Positions 51,736-59,755 of a stretch of DNA of 64,000 nt are shown piece by piece (position 1 is the stretch's first letter; each line of letters opens with the position of its first letter). The stretch is from positions 1-64,000 of the forward strand of contig NZ_JAPYPC010000015.1 of NCBI RefSeq assembly GCF_029937855.1. Direction: 5' to 3'. The notes beneath the pieces were generated by a model. It was not told where the DNA came from and searched no databases. It saw only the letters and a list, made by a program, of their open reading frames with translations. The stretch is from Christiangramia sp. Its GTDB lineage: Bacteria > Bacteroidota > Bacteroidia > Flavobacteriales > Flavobacteriaceae. The translations under genes and the position numbers were made by a program.

Positions 51736-52965
51736 GTGCAGGGAATTTACAATGTATTAGTCAAACTAAGCGGAGTCTTTCTTAAATCGGCAGGAAATTT
51801 TAGCCCTAAACTAAAAGAATTTACCAAAGGCAGGGAAGGACTTTTTTCAAAATTGGAAAAAGATATTGATCCTTCCAGGAATCATTTTTGGATCCACGCT
51901 GCTTCATTGGGCGAATTTGAAATGGCTGTTCCAGTGCTAAAAATGCTAAAAAAAAACTATCCCGATGTAAAAACGGTGGTTAGTTTTTTTTCTCCTTCAG
52001 GATTTAAAAATAAACAATTTCATCCCCTTGTAGATCATTTTACCTATCTGCCTTTAGACACCCAAAAGAATGCTGAAAATTTCTTAAAAATCATTCAGCC
52101 GAAAATGGCTTTTTTTATCAAGTATGACTTCTGGCCCAATTTTCTTAATGAATTAAAAAAAAATAATACCAGGACATTTTTGGTTTCCGGAGTATTTCGA
52201 AAAGATCAGGCATTTTTTAAGATCTATGGTAAATGGATGATCCAGCCACTTAAAGCATTTGAGCACTTTTTCGTTCAGAATAAAGAGTCTGTAAAGCTAT
52301 TGGATGCTATTGGTTTTAAAAACTCAACGCTAAGTGGCGACACAAGATTCGATCGTGTGGCAGCACAGATTGAAGCCGACAATGGTATAGATTTTATTGA
52401 AGAATTCAAACAGGATAAATTACTGCTGGTGTGCGGTAGTACCTGGCCAGAAGATGAAAAATTAATAATGAATTACCTCAATAATTCTAAAAATATCAAA
52501 TTCATTATTGCCCCTCATGAAATTAAAGAAGAAAAAATTCAAAAACTCACCAACGAGTTAAAAATTCCGTCTGTGAAATATTCCGAAAAAGAAGGGAAGG
52601 ATTTAGAGGAATTTCCTGTACTAATTCTTGATACTATTGGCCTATTGGGCAGGGCTTACAGTTATGCAGATATGGCGTATGTTGGTGGAGCAGCCGGAAA
52701 CACGGGACTGCATAATATTCTGGAACCGGCCACATTTGGTATTCCCATTATTATAGGAGAAAATTATAGCAGGTTTCCTGAAGCTGAGCGATTAAGACAG
52801 TTGGCTGGACTGTTTTCTGTTAAAACTTCAGAAGAATTTTCAGCTATAATGAAAAAATTTTCTACAAATTCTGAATTCAGAAAAAAGAGCGGAATGATCG
52901 CCGGTCACTTTATTAACAGCAATACCGGAGCCACCAGATCTCTTGAAGAATATCTCAAAAAGTAA
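51736..52965 (+). CDS. waaA: 3-deoxy-D-manno-octulosonic acid (Kdo) transferase
   Basis: A 409-residue glycosyltransferase adding Kdo to lipid A precursor at the inner membrane. After an N-terminal hydrophobic stretch (residues ~1-20) come HFWIHAASLGEFEMAVPVL (~55-73), the Rossmann-like halves, and AYVGGAAGNTGLHNILEPATFGIP-type binding site (marks VGGAAGNTGLHN and LEPATFGIP). An in-frame TTG at 51697 would add 13 residues but overlaps a TATTTTAG -7-like box at about 51709; I prefer GTG 51736. It indicates a Gram-negative, LPS-bearing cell. Confidence 0.88.
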   Translation: MQGIYNVLVKLSGVFLKSAGNFSPKLKEFTKGREGLFSKLEKDIDPSRNHFWIHAASLGEFEMAVPVLKMLKKNYPDVKTVVSFFSPSGFKNKQFHPLVDHFTYLPLDTQKNAENFLKIIQPKMAFFIKYDFWPNFLNELKKNNTRTFLVSGVFRKDQAFFKIYGKWMIQPLKAFEHFFVQNKESVKLLDAIGFKNSTLSGDTRFDRVAAQIEADNGIDFIEEFKQDKLLLVCGSTWPEDEKLIMNYLNNSKNIKFIIAPHEIKEEKIQKLTNELKIPSVKYSEKEGKDLEEFPVLILDTIGLLGRAYSYADMAYVGGAAGNTGLHNILEPATFGIPIIIGENYSRFPEAERLRQLAGLFSVKTSEEFSAIMKKFSTNSEFRKKSGMIAGHFINSNTGATRSLEEYLKK

Positions 52966-53032
52966 TTGTCTAAGACATTAACAAACTTTGCTAAAAAAAA
53001 GTAAAATATCATTATTCAACAAGTTTTAGTTG

Positions 53033-53040
53033 TAATTTCG
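53033..53040 (+). promoter_or_regulatory. Promoter -7-like box upstream of small lipoprotein 1
   Basis: TAATTTCG differs from TAnnTTTG at one position. It lies 29 nt before the lipoprotein start. The same TTCG variant occurs before etfB. Confidence 0.45.
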
Positions 53041-53068
53041 ATCTAAATAACCAATAAACTATTGAACC

Positions 53069-53290
53069 ATGAAACGTTTATCGATGTTAGCCGGTGGGCT
53101 AATAATGTTCTCTACTGTGCTTACTTCATGTAGAGATACTACTGAAAAAGAAACGGTTGTAAGAGAGGTTGAAGTAGAGAAGAAAGTAGAAGAAAGAGAA
53201 GGAATTCTTGAAAGAACTGCAAAAGAAGTAGATAAAGAAGTAAACAAAGAAATTGACGAAGAAATTGATAAAATTGGCGACGATAATTAA
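53069..53290 (+). CDS. Small charged lipoprotein 1
   Basis: A 73-residue predicted lipoprotein: signal peptide and lipobox ending LTSC (Cys21), then an entirely charged helical tail rich in Glu/Lys/Asp (EVEVEKKVEEREGI, KEVDKEVNKEIDEEIDKI). It shares TSCRDT with the neighbouring lipoprotein 2, suggesting duplication. No function is known; an envelope or periplasmic role is all that can be inferred. Confidence 0.75.
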   Translation: MKRLSMLAGGLIMFSTVLTSCRDTTEKETVVREVEVEKKVEEREGILERTAKEVDKEVNKEIDEEIDKIGDDN

Positions 53291-53343
53291 ATCTAAGCCT
53301 TATCATTTAATAACTAAATTACTAACACCAAAATTTTAAAAAG

Positions 53344-53619
53344 ATGAAAAAACCAATAGTAATGTTCGCATTAATGCTTTCCATGGGTGTATTTTTCACT
53401 TCATGTAGAGATACAGCAAATGAAAACGAAACTGATGATATGGAAATGTCTGATGATATGGATGATATGGACGACATGAACGAAGTTGAAAACGACATCG
53501 AGCAAGCTGCAGATGATACTGGTGATGCTATTGAAAATGCTGCCAATGAAACTGGTGGCGCTGTGGAGAAAGCTGCTAATAAAGTTGAAGACGAAGTAGA
53601 AAATAACGACGATTATTAA
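53344..53619 (+). CDS. Small acidic lipoprotein 2
   Basis: A 91-residue predicted lipoprotein with signal peptide and Cys20 in FFTSCRDT. The mature part has a Met/Asp repeat (DDMEMSDDMDDMDDMNE) and an Ala/Asn/Glu helical repeat (ENAANETGGAVEKAANKVED). The very acidic, Met-rich segment could bind cations, but that is speculation. It is 53 nt after lipoprotein 1 and followed by a terminator. Confidence 0.75.
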   Translation: MKKPIVMFALMLSMGVFFTSCRDTANENETDDMEMSDDMDDMDDMNEVENDIEQAADDTGDAIENAANETGGAVEKAANKVEDEVENNDDY

Positions 53620-53639
53620 TCGAAGAAATTCTTACATTA

Positions 53640-53669
53640 GAAAGCCCTTTCTTGCGAAAGGGCTTTTTT
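53640..53669 (+). terminator. Intrinsic terminator after lipoprotein 2
   Basis: GAAAGCCCTTTC and GAAAGGGCTTT form a stem of about ten pairs with a TTGC loop, followed by six T residues. It lies at the end of the lipoprotein pair and next to the stop of the convergent repressor gene. Confidence 0.9.
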
Positions 53670-53670
53670 A

Positions 53671-54438
53671 TTAGTGTTTAAATGATTTTAGTTCTCTTTT
53701 TAGCTCATTCATAGATTGCTGTAATTCCTGAAAAAGTCCACTGTTAGAGGGATTATCTAAATTAAAAGTAAGCTTAGAATTGACTTGCCATATTTCCTGT
53801 ATATCGTGGAGGTTGACCTCCAGAGGCAAATATTCCTCGTTTAACGAAATAAGCAGTACTTTGGAAGGATCAGGCATTTTCTGAAGTTTCTTTACCAGTA
53901 CCGAATCATACATCACAATTACATAAATCCGGTTATTACTCGCTTCTTCTATGCTTGAAACCGCTTTCCCCATTACCCATTCGCCCGGCCTATAATCTGG
54001 CAACATACTATCGCCTTCTATTTGAAAGCCTCTATAGGTAGCATTGCGAAATTCTGGCAAAGGAATATCAAACGCCGGCAATTGATTATACCATTCCACA
54101 TCCTGAACATTATGAGGATAACCGGCAGCGGCCTTCTGATTTACCAGAACAATATTCTCATTATCAGCATTATCTACGGTGATCACTTTTGGGCTCACAT
54201 CACCTTTAGAAATTTTGAGATATTTCTGTCCACTTTCTCCAAATAACCATAAAGGATTAATTGCGAATTGTCTCAATAATTCGGCTACCACTTTCCCTGA
54301 TAGTTTGGTTCTACCCCGCTCAATATCTGCTGTGGAGTTTTTAATTCCCAATAAACTGGCAAATTCAGATTGGGTAAAATTATTTTCTTCACGCACTTCT
54401 TTAAAGTGCTTAATTTCAATAGATCCCGGTGACCCCAT
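53671..54438 (-). CDS. LexA/CI-like repressor (XRE HTH + S24 peptidase)
   Basis: A 255-residue regulator. Residues ~8-60 are an XRE helix-turn-helix (NNFTQSEFASLLGIKNSTADIERGR; mark TQSEFASLLGI); residues ~100-230 are an S24 LexA-like domain with catalytic Ser144 in IEGDSMLPDYRPGE and Lys in SVLVKKL (~179-185). AAAGYP at ~103-108 contains an Ala-Gly that is a candidate self-cleavage site. This is the design of phage CI and SOS-type repressors that inactivate on RecA activation. No prophage lies around it, so it is probably a chromosomal regulator; its operator is unknown. Confidence 0.88.
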   Translation of the reverse strand: MGSPGSIEIKHFKEVREENNFTQSEFASLLGIKNSTADIERGRTKLSGKVVAELLRQFAINPLWLFGESGQKYLKISKGDVSPKVITVDNADNENIVLVNQKAAAGYPHNVQDVEWYNQLPAFDIPLPEFRNATYRGFQIEGDSMLPDYRPGEWVMGKAVSSIEEASNNRIYVIVMYDSVLVKKLQKMPDPSKVLLISLNEEYLPLEVNLHDIQEIWQVNSKLTFNLDNPSNSGLFQELQQSMNELKRELKSFKH

Positions 54439-54529
54439 AAATTTAATATTAGGAATATTTCCAAAATTTACTCAAAAATATTGGATTTAATCCTATTTAG
54501 CTAAAAAAGGTGGAATTTTTTCGATATTA

Positions 54530-56506
54530 CTAACTGTATTTATTCTTGAATGCCAGTAAACGAAGTGCGTTCAGCACTACTACAAGGGTGGAACCTTCGT
54601 GAAAAACTACGGCTATCCCGATATTAGCCCATCCAAATATGGTAGCCGGTAACAGCATGGCTACTACTCCCAGACTAATCCATAAGTTCTGTCTAACGAT
54701 CTGTTGAGCTTTTCTACTTAGAGCTATAGCAAAAGGAAGAATTTCAAGTTTATCTGCCATTAGTGCAACATCGGCTGTTTCGAGTGCCACATCACTCCCG
54801 GCAGCTCCCATGGCGATTCCCACAGTACTGTTGGCCATGGCCGGAGCATCATTCACCCCATCTCCTATCATGGCAATTTTTGATTCCTCCTTTTCAAGTT
54901 TCTTTATTTGTGCTACTTTTTCCTCTGGTAACAAGCTTCCATAGGCATCGGTTACCCCAATTTCAGAAGCAACTGCGTTGGCAACCTCCTGATTATCTCC
55001 TGTTAGCATGATCATTTTCCGAATCCCGATCTTTTTGAGATTGGTTAGGGTAGATTTTGCGGCTTCCCTTGGGGTATCCATGAGTGCAATGATCCCACTA
55101 AAATGCTCACCATCCTGGACCAGCATTACTGTTTTACCCTCTTTTTCCAATTGTTGGATCTTTTGCTGAATATCGGCAGGAACTTCTTCTGTATAAAGCT
55201 CTAAATTTCCAATTTGAATAAGTTCACCATTTATGCTACCCTTAATTCCTTTTCCCTGTATTGCTTCAGAATTCTTCACGGCTGGAAATCCGTTTATAGA
55301 TTCCATCCTTTTTTTCCCATCTCTAACTACTGCTTTTGCCAGAGGATGATTACTGGAACTTTCCAAAGCGATCACTTTTCGTAGAAATTCATCGGTAGAC
55401 AGCCCATTTACAAGAACCACATCGGTCATTTTAGGTTTTCCTTCCGTAAGGGTTCCGGTTTTATCAAAAGCAAGCGCTCTTAAAGTACCCAGGTCTTCCA
55501 ATGGCTTTCCACCTTTGATAAGCACTCCTCCTTTTGCCGCACGGGCAATTCCGCTTAAAACTGCAGAAGGGGTTGAAATTGCGAGAGCACAGGGACTTGC
55601 CGCTACTAAAGCCGCCATAGAACGATAGAAACTATCCTGCCAGGATTCATCGACGATCAGAAAAGCAAAATTTAAAAGAACTATAAGTATAAGAACGGCA
55701 GGAACATAATATTTCTCAAATTTATCGGTTAAAAGCTGTGTAGGTGATTTTTTCTCCTGAGCCTCCTGAACCATGGTAATAAGTCGGTTTAGGGTAGAAT
55801 CCTGCGATTTTTTTATGACTTTAATTTCAATGCTGTTATTACCATTGATGGTTCCGGCATATACCCTGCTTTTTTCAGGTATTTCTTCTTCTGAGGTATA
55901 TTCCGATTCTATATTTCCAATCGGCTCCTTATTTACAGGAATACTCTCACCTGTAATGGGCGCCTGATTAATACTAGTGTTACCGCTAATTAAAACTCCG
56001 TCTGCACTAATCGTGGAATTCGGTTTGATTTTTATAATATCACCAACCAACAGATCTTCGATTTTCACTTCCACAAAATCATCTTCTTCTTTTCTGAGGG
56101 CGATTTTTGGGGATAACTTGGTTAAAGATTCTATAGATTTTTGGGCCTTTTCCATAGCTAGATGTTCCAGTGCATGACCCAGGCTAAAAAGGAATAGTAA
56201 TAAAGCGCCTTCTGCCCATTTATCTAATAGTGCCGCTCCTACTGCGGCCACTAACATTAAAAAATCAATTTCAAACTGACCTTTAGAAATTTCCTGTACA
56301 GCCTCCTTCAACGTATAATATCCTCCAAAACCATAAGAAATAAGGTATGGAATAAGAATATAAATAAAATTGAGTTGACTGAAAGTATCGAGCAAAAATC
56401 CCGTGAGAAGAAAAACCCCGCTGATCACTGCGAAAATCAGTTCGGTCTTATCTCCAAAGATTCCGTCATTATGCGGTTTACAGCAGCCGTGATTGTGTCC
56501 AGACAT
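54530..56506 (-). CDS. P1B-4-type heavy-metal-transporting ATPase
   Basis: A 658-residue P-type ATPase that exports transition metals. The N-terminus has a short His/Cys-rich segment (SGHNHGCCKPHND) but no HMA domain. The transmembrane metal site is SPC (304-306) rather than CPC, and HEGST near residue 636 is the second mark of the P1B-4 group (Co2+, Zn2+ or Fe2+ exporters). Phosphorylated Asp348 is in DKTGTLTEG; MLTGDNQEVANAVA and GDGVNDAPAMA complete the catalytic loop. The Fur-family gene 82 nt upstream is likely its regulator. Confidence 0.92.
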   Translation of the reverse strand: MSGHNHGCCKPHNDGIFGDKTELIFAVISGVFLLTGFLLDTFSQLNFIYILIPYLISYGFGGYYTLKEAVQEISKGQFEIDFLMLVAAVGAALLDKWAEGALLLFLFSLGHALEHLAMEKAQKSIESLTKLSPKIALRKEEDDFVEVKIEDLLVGDIIKIKPNSTISADGVLISGNTSINQAPITGESIPVNKEPIGNIESEYTSEEEIPEKSRVYAGTINGNNSIEIKVIKKSQDSTLNRLITMVQEAQEKKSPTQLLTDKFEKYYVPAVLILIVLLNFAFLIVDESWQDSFYRSMAALVAASPCALAISTPSAVLSGIARAAKGGVLIKGGKPLEDLGTLRALAFDKTGTLTEGKPKMTDVVLVNGLSTDEFLRKVIALESSSNHPLAKAVVRDGKKRMESINGFPAVKNSEAIQGKGIKGSINGELIQIGNLELYTEEVPADIQQKIQQLEKEGKTVMLVQDGEHFSGIIALMDTPREAAKSTLTNLKKIGIRKMIMLTGDNQEVANAVASEIGVTDAYGSLLPEEKVAQIKKLEKEESKIAMIGDGVNDAPAMANSTVGIAMGAAGSDVALETADVALMADKLEILPFAIALSRKAQQIVRQNLWISLGVVAMLLPATIFGWANIGIAVVFHEGSTLVVVLNALRLLAFKNKYS

Positions 56507-56588
56507 TAAAATTCAGTTTTATAAAAATTTTCAGTGAAATCTGAAATTAGGGTCTAAAGTAGGAGAAAATTCATGCAACTTAAGTGCA

Positions 56589-57005
56589 TTAAACATGGCT
56601 GCACTTGTCGCAGAAACCTTTTAAAACAAGATTCATATCCCTGGTGATAAAGCCTTCTGGTAGGTTTATATGAGGAATCTTATGATCGGTAAGGCAAATG
56701 GTATCGTTACAATTTGTGCAGTGAAAATGCAAGTGTAGACTCTGCGAATTAATATCTGTTGAAGTTGGTTCATCGAGGGCATATTTAGCCACTCCCGTCC
56801 CATCATCTATTTGATGAACCAATCCGTGTTTTTCAAAAGTTTTGATGGTGCGGTATAAGGTAGTTCTATCCGATTTATCGAAACCTGATTCTATATCATT
56901 CAGTGTCACTGCAACATTCAGGTCCCTAAGAAATTTATACATAAGAAGCCTGGTTGCCGTGGGACGGACATTATGGATTTTCAAAACTTTTTCTATTTCA
57001 TCCAT
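56589..57005 (-). CDS. Fur-family metalloregulator
   Basis: A 138-residue Fur-superfamily protein. An N-terminal winged helix (VRPTATRLLMYKFL, then RTTLYRTIKTFEKHGLVH) and C-terminal metal-binding part HLHFHCTNCNDTICL with a final CDKC are visible. The two Cys pairs should hold structural Zn. Whether it senses Fe, Zn or peroxide is not clear from sequence. It sits 82 nt upstream of the P1B-4 ATPase on the same strand, so a metal-export regulator is the simplest reading. Confidence 0.9.
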   Translation of the reverse strand: MDEIEKVLKIHNVRPTATRLLMYKFLRDLNVAVTLNDIESGFDKSDRTTLYRTIKTFEKHGLVHQIDDGTGVAKYALDEPTSTDINSQSLHLHFHCTNCNDTICLTDHKIPHINLPEGFITRDMNLVLKGFCDKCSHV

Positions 57006-57112
57006 GCCGTGAAGATATTAAACAAAGTTAGGCTGATTTAGGAAAAAATTGAAATTCAGTTTCTTTTATTCTGAAAAGAATATCACGATAAGCAAAATAA
57101 AAGGCATTAACA

Positions 57113-57147
57113 AAAATGGCCATCCCAAAACGGAATGGCCATTTCTA
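57113..57147 (-). terminator. Intrinsic terminator after metalloprotease gene
   Basis: AAATGGCCAT pairs with ATGGCCATTT around a ~10-nt loop on the minus strand, followed by a T-tract. It lies just after the metalloprotease stop (57165) and before the Fur gene. Confidence 0.85.
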
Positions 57148-57164
57148 AAAATTTTTATAAAAAT

Positions 57165-59603
57165 CTATGCTTCGGTCAATATTGCCTCATCAATTCTGGC
57201 AATAAGATCATTCCAGTGATATCTGGTAAGTTCATGACCTGCCCCATTCTTTCTACGATTAATATCATTTTTAAGTCGGTTAAGCTCCCCTCTCATCAGC
57301 GCCATAATATCAGATTTAAGCACCTCATCATTCTCACGGTTTTCCAGTTCTTTCACATAGGAAGCTGCCACATCTACAAAAGATCTTTGTAAATTCCTTC
57401 TATAAGCATCGGACTTTTCAGAATTATATAATTCCTTAAAGATACCCTTGCGTAAATCTGACATCATTTCTGTTACGGAATAAGCCTGATTCCCATTTAC
57501 CTCTTCATTGGCGATCATTCTTTTTAACCTGTCTTTTTCAAGCAGATTTTCCAATGCCCTTGTTTGCAGCGACTGTATTCTCTCCCGTACTTCTGAAGCT
57601 TCTATCCTACCTAACAAATCCTGATCCAATAGCCAGGAAGGTGTACTAAAAGCCTCTTTATTCAGAAATTCCACAGCATTCTCCTGAACATTAGCCGGCA
57701 CTGGCTCATAAACTGCTCCTGACTGATCTGAAGTTTTTCTGGTTTCATAAATCCCCCCAACATTCGTAACTACATGAGAAAGATACCCCCTCCACATATA
57801 GTTTAATTCCCTGTAAACCTCATCCAAATCATCATAAGCGTAACCCTCTTTTGAAGTCCATGCAATAAGATTGGGCACCACTTTTTTAAGATTTGCTATC
57901 CCATATTCACTGGCTTTTACCTGATCGTCTCCTAAACTTTCCCTCTGTGATTGTGGATCTGCTCCGGAATATCCATTTCCAAATTCATAAACCGGATCCC
58001 CTGCTTTTTCCAGAATCCACTTATCTAAAGTACCCTTCTCAGCCTGAGCAGATTCTGCTTCCGGAAGATACCTGTATCCCCAGTTGATAGCATACAGGTC
58101 ATAGGGCCCCATCATTCTAATATACCTTACATCCTCATCCCCAGGTTGCGCCACATAATTTACCCGGGCATAATCCATAATAGAAGGAGTGAGTCCGTAT
58201 TTCTGGGTGAATTCAGCCGATCTCAAAGAATCTGTAGGATAGGCAGAACTGGCTTTCATATTATGCGGAAGTCCTAATGCATGTCCTACCTCGTGGGCAA
58301 TAACCATTCGCATCATCTCCCCTATTTCCTCTTCAGGAGTATTTAAAGTCCTGGCATTGGGATTTTGGGCGCCGGCCTCAATCATAAAACGGTTCCTGTA
58401 AGAACGTAAATGATTGTGATACCAGATAATATCACTTTCAATGATCTCACCAGTTCGAGGATCGGTTACAGAAGGTCCCACCGCATTCCTGGTGGTACTC
58501 GCCACGTAACGGACTACAGAATATCTTACATCTTCGGGGCTAAATTCCGGGTCTTCTTCTTTGTTTGGTGGATCTTTAGCAATAATGGCATTTTTAAAGC
58601 CTGCTTTTTCAAAAGCTACATTCCAATCTTCAATACCTTTTTTAAAATATGGCCTCCATTTTTCGGGCGTGGCAGGATCAAGATAATATACAATAGGTTC
58701 TTCCGGCTCCACCAACTCTCCCCTCTTATAGGCTTCAATATCCTTTGGGACAAGTTTCCATCGGCGTATGATCTCGTAATCATCTGCCTTTAATTCTTCT
58801 GAATTATAATCATACTTATCTATGGTAAACCAACCCACGCGATAATCAGCCAGTCTTGGCTGCATCTTATTTTCTGGCAATAAAATCATGGACTGGTTCA
58901 AAAGCATGGAAATTGTTCCTGCCTGATCTCTTTCCGGAGGAGTTTCAGCTTCATAGGTCATCACATGTTTCACCTCAATATTCTTAGGATAAGCATTGGC
59001 AGATTTAATATATGACCTACTCTTATCCAGCTTTTTTACCTTATAGCGTTTACGAAGGCTTTCCGAAATACCATTAATGGCATCCACTTCATTTTCAAAC
59101 AATGGCCCAGCCTCGATAACCACACTGGTAGAATCTTTACTCCAGGTTTCAATTTTAGAGCTATATAAAATAGGGAAGAAATTATTTGCCTGAACAGACT
59201 GATTAATAGGCGATTCTTCGTCGCTTTGATTTTCAAAACTGATCACCTTCATATCGATATTCCCATTCCGCTTTACCCAACGCACAACCTGTTCATTCAC
59301 TTTAGAACCAGCATTTACATAGCCGCCGCCATAGCCTGAAGGAACCCCTGCAATTCTACTTACCAGCAGCATATCTTTTTCCAGAAGATCCAGTGGGATT
59401 TCAAAATATAGTTTATCATCTACAAAGTGAGTAGTAAACAATCCCTCATCACTTTTCGCTTTTGCAGTAATAACTTCATCATAATTTTTTAAATCGCTTT
59501 TTTCCTTTTTAGATTGTTCAGGATTTTCAGCAACAGGTTTTGAACTTTTACAACCAATCAATCCGGTTGCAATGAGTGCCGCACAGGCTATTTTTTTGAC
59601 CAT
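57165..59603 (-). CDS. Zinc-dependent metalloprotease lipoprotein (HExxHxxGLPHN)
   Basis: An 812-residue exported metalloprotease. MVKKIACAALIATGLIGC is a lipoprotein signal with Cys18. The N-terminal half (~40-290) matches DUF5117/DUF5118-type domains of this Bacteroidota family. The zinc site is HEVGHALGLPHN at 437-448 (metzincin type HExxHxxGxxH), followed by a Met-turn candidate SIMDYARVNY (~474-483). C-terminal residues ~600-800 are helical. Substrate unknown; likely peptide turnover at the cell surface. Confidence 0.9.
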   Translation of the reverse strand: MVKKIACAALIATGLIGCKSSKPVAENPEQSKKEKSDLKNYDEVITAKAKSDEGLFTTHFVDDKLYFEIPLDLLEKDMLLVSRIAGVPSGYGGGYVNAGSKVNEQVVRWVKRNGNIDMKVISFENQSDEESPINQSVQANNFFPILYSSKIETWSKDSTSVVIEAGPLFENEVDAINGISESLRKRYKVKKLDKSRSYIKSANAYPKNIEVKHVMTYEAETPPERDQAGTISMLLNQSMILLPENKMQPRLADYRVGWFTIDKYDYNSEELKADDYEIIRRWKLVPKDIEAYKRGELVEPEEPIVYYLDPATPEKWRPYFKKGIEDWNVAFEKAGFKNAIIAKDPPNKEEDPEFSPEDVRYSVVRYVASTTRNAVGPSVTDPRTGEIIESDIIWYHNHLRSYRNRFMIEAGAQNPNARTLNTPEEEIGEMMRMVIAHEVGHALGLPHNMKASSAYPTDSLRSAEFTQKYGLTPSIMDYARVNYVAQPGDEDVRYIRMMGPYDLYAINWGYRYLPEAESAQAEKGTLDKWILEKAGDPVYEFGNGYSGADPQSQRESLGDDQVKASEYGIANLKKVVPNLIAWTSKEGYAYDDLDEVYRELNYMWRGYLSHVVTNVGGIYETRKTSDQSGAVYEPVPANVQENAVEFLNKEAFSTPSWLLDQDLLGRIEASEVRERIQSLQTRALENLLEKDRLKRMIANEEVNGNQAYSVTEMMSDLRKGIFKELYNSEKSDAYRRNLQRSFVDVAASYVKELENRENDEVLKSDIMALMRGELNRLKNDINRRKNGAGHELTRYHWNDLIARIDEAILTEA

Positions 59604-59727
59604 GAAAAATTTTTTCCTAATATAACGAAATCACAGGAATTATGCCGCCATCATTCGGCCACTTTAGAAAGGCATGGAAGAGTTAATTATTATCCTTAAA
59701 TATTTCTTAATATTTTGATCAAATTGT

Positions 59728-59735
59728 TACTTTTG
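59728..59735 (+). promoter_or_regulatory. Promoter -7 box of VCBS lipoprotein gene
   Basis: TACTTTTG is an exact TAnnTTTG match, 21 nt before the ATG of the VCBS gene. It is divergent from the metalloprotease gene. No convincing -33 element is seen. Confidence 0.6.
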
Positions 59736-59755
59736 AGCACACTACGAAATTTAAT

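Noticed and set aside
53671-54438. Prophage around the CI-like repressor
   Set aside because: No integrase, structural or lysis genes on either side; neighbours are lipoproteins and a metal ATPase.
54763-55011. Plus-strand ORF inside the P-type ATPase (His/Pro/Leu-rich)
   Set aside because: It is antisense to the GDGVNDAP region; unusual composition results from the reverse complement.
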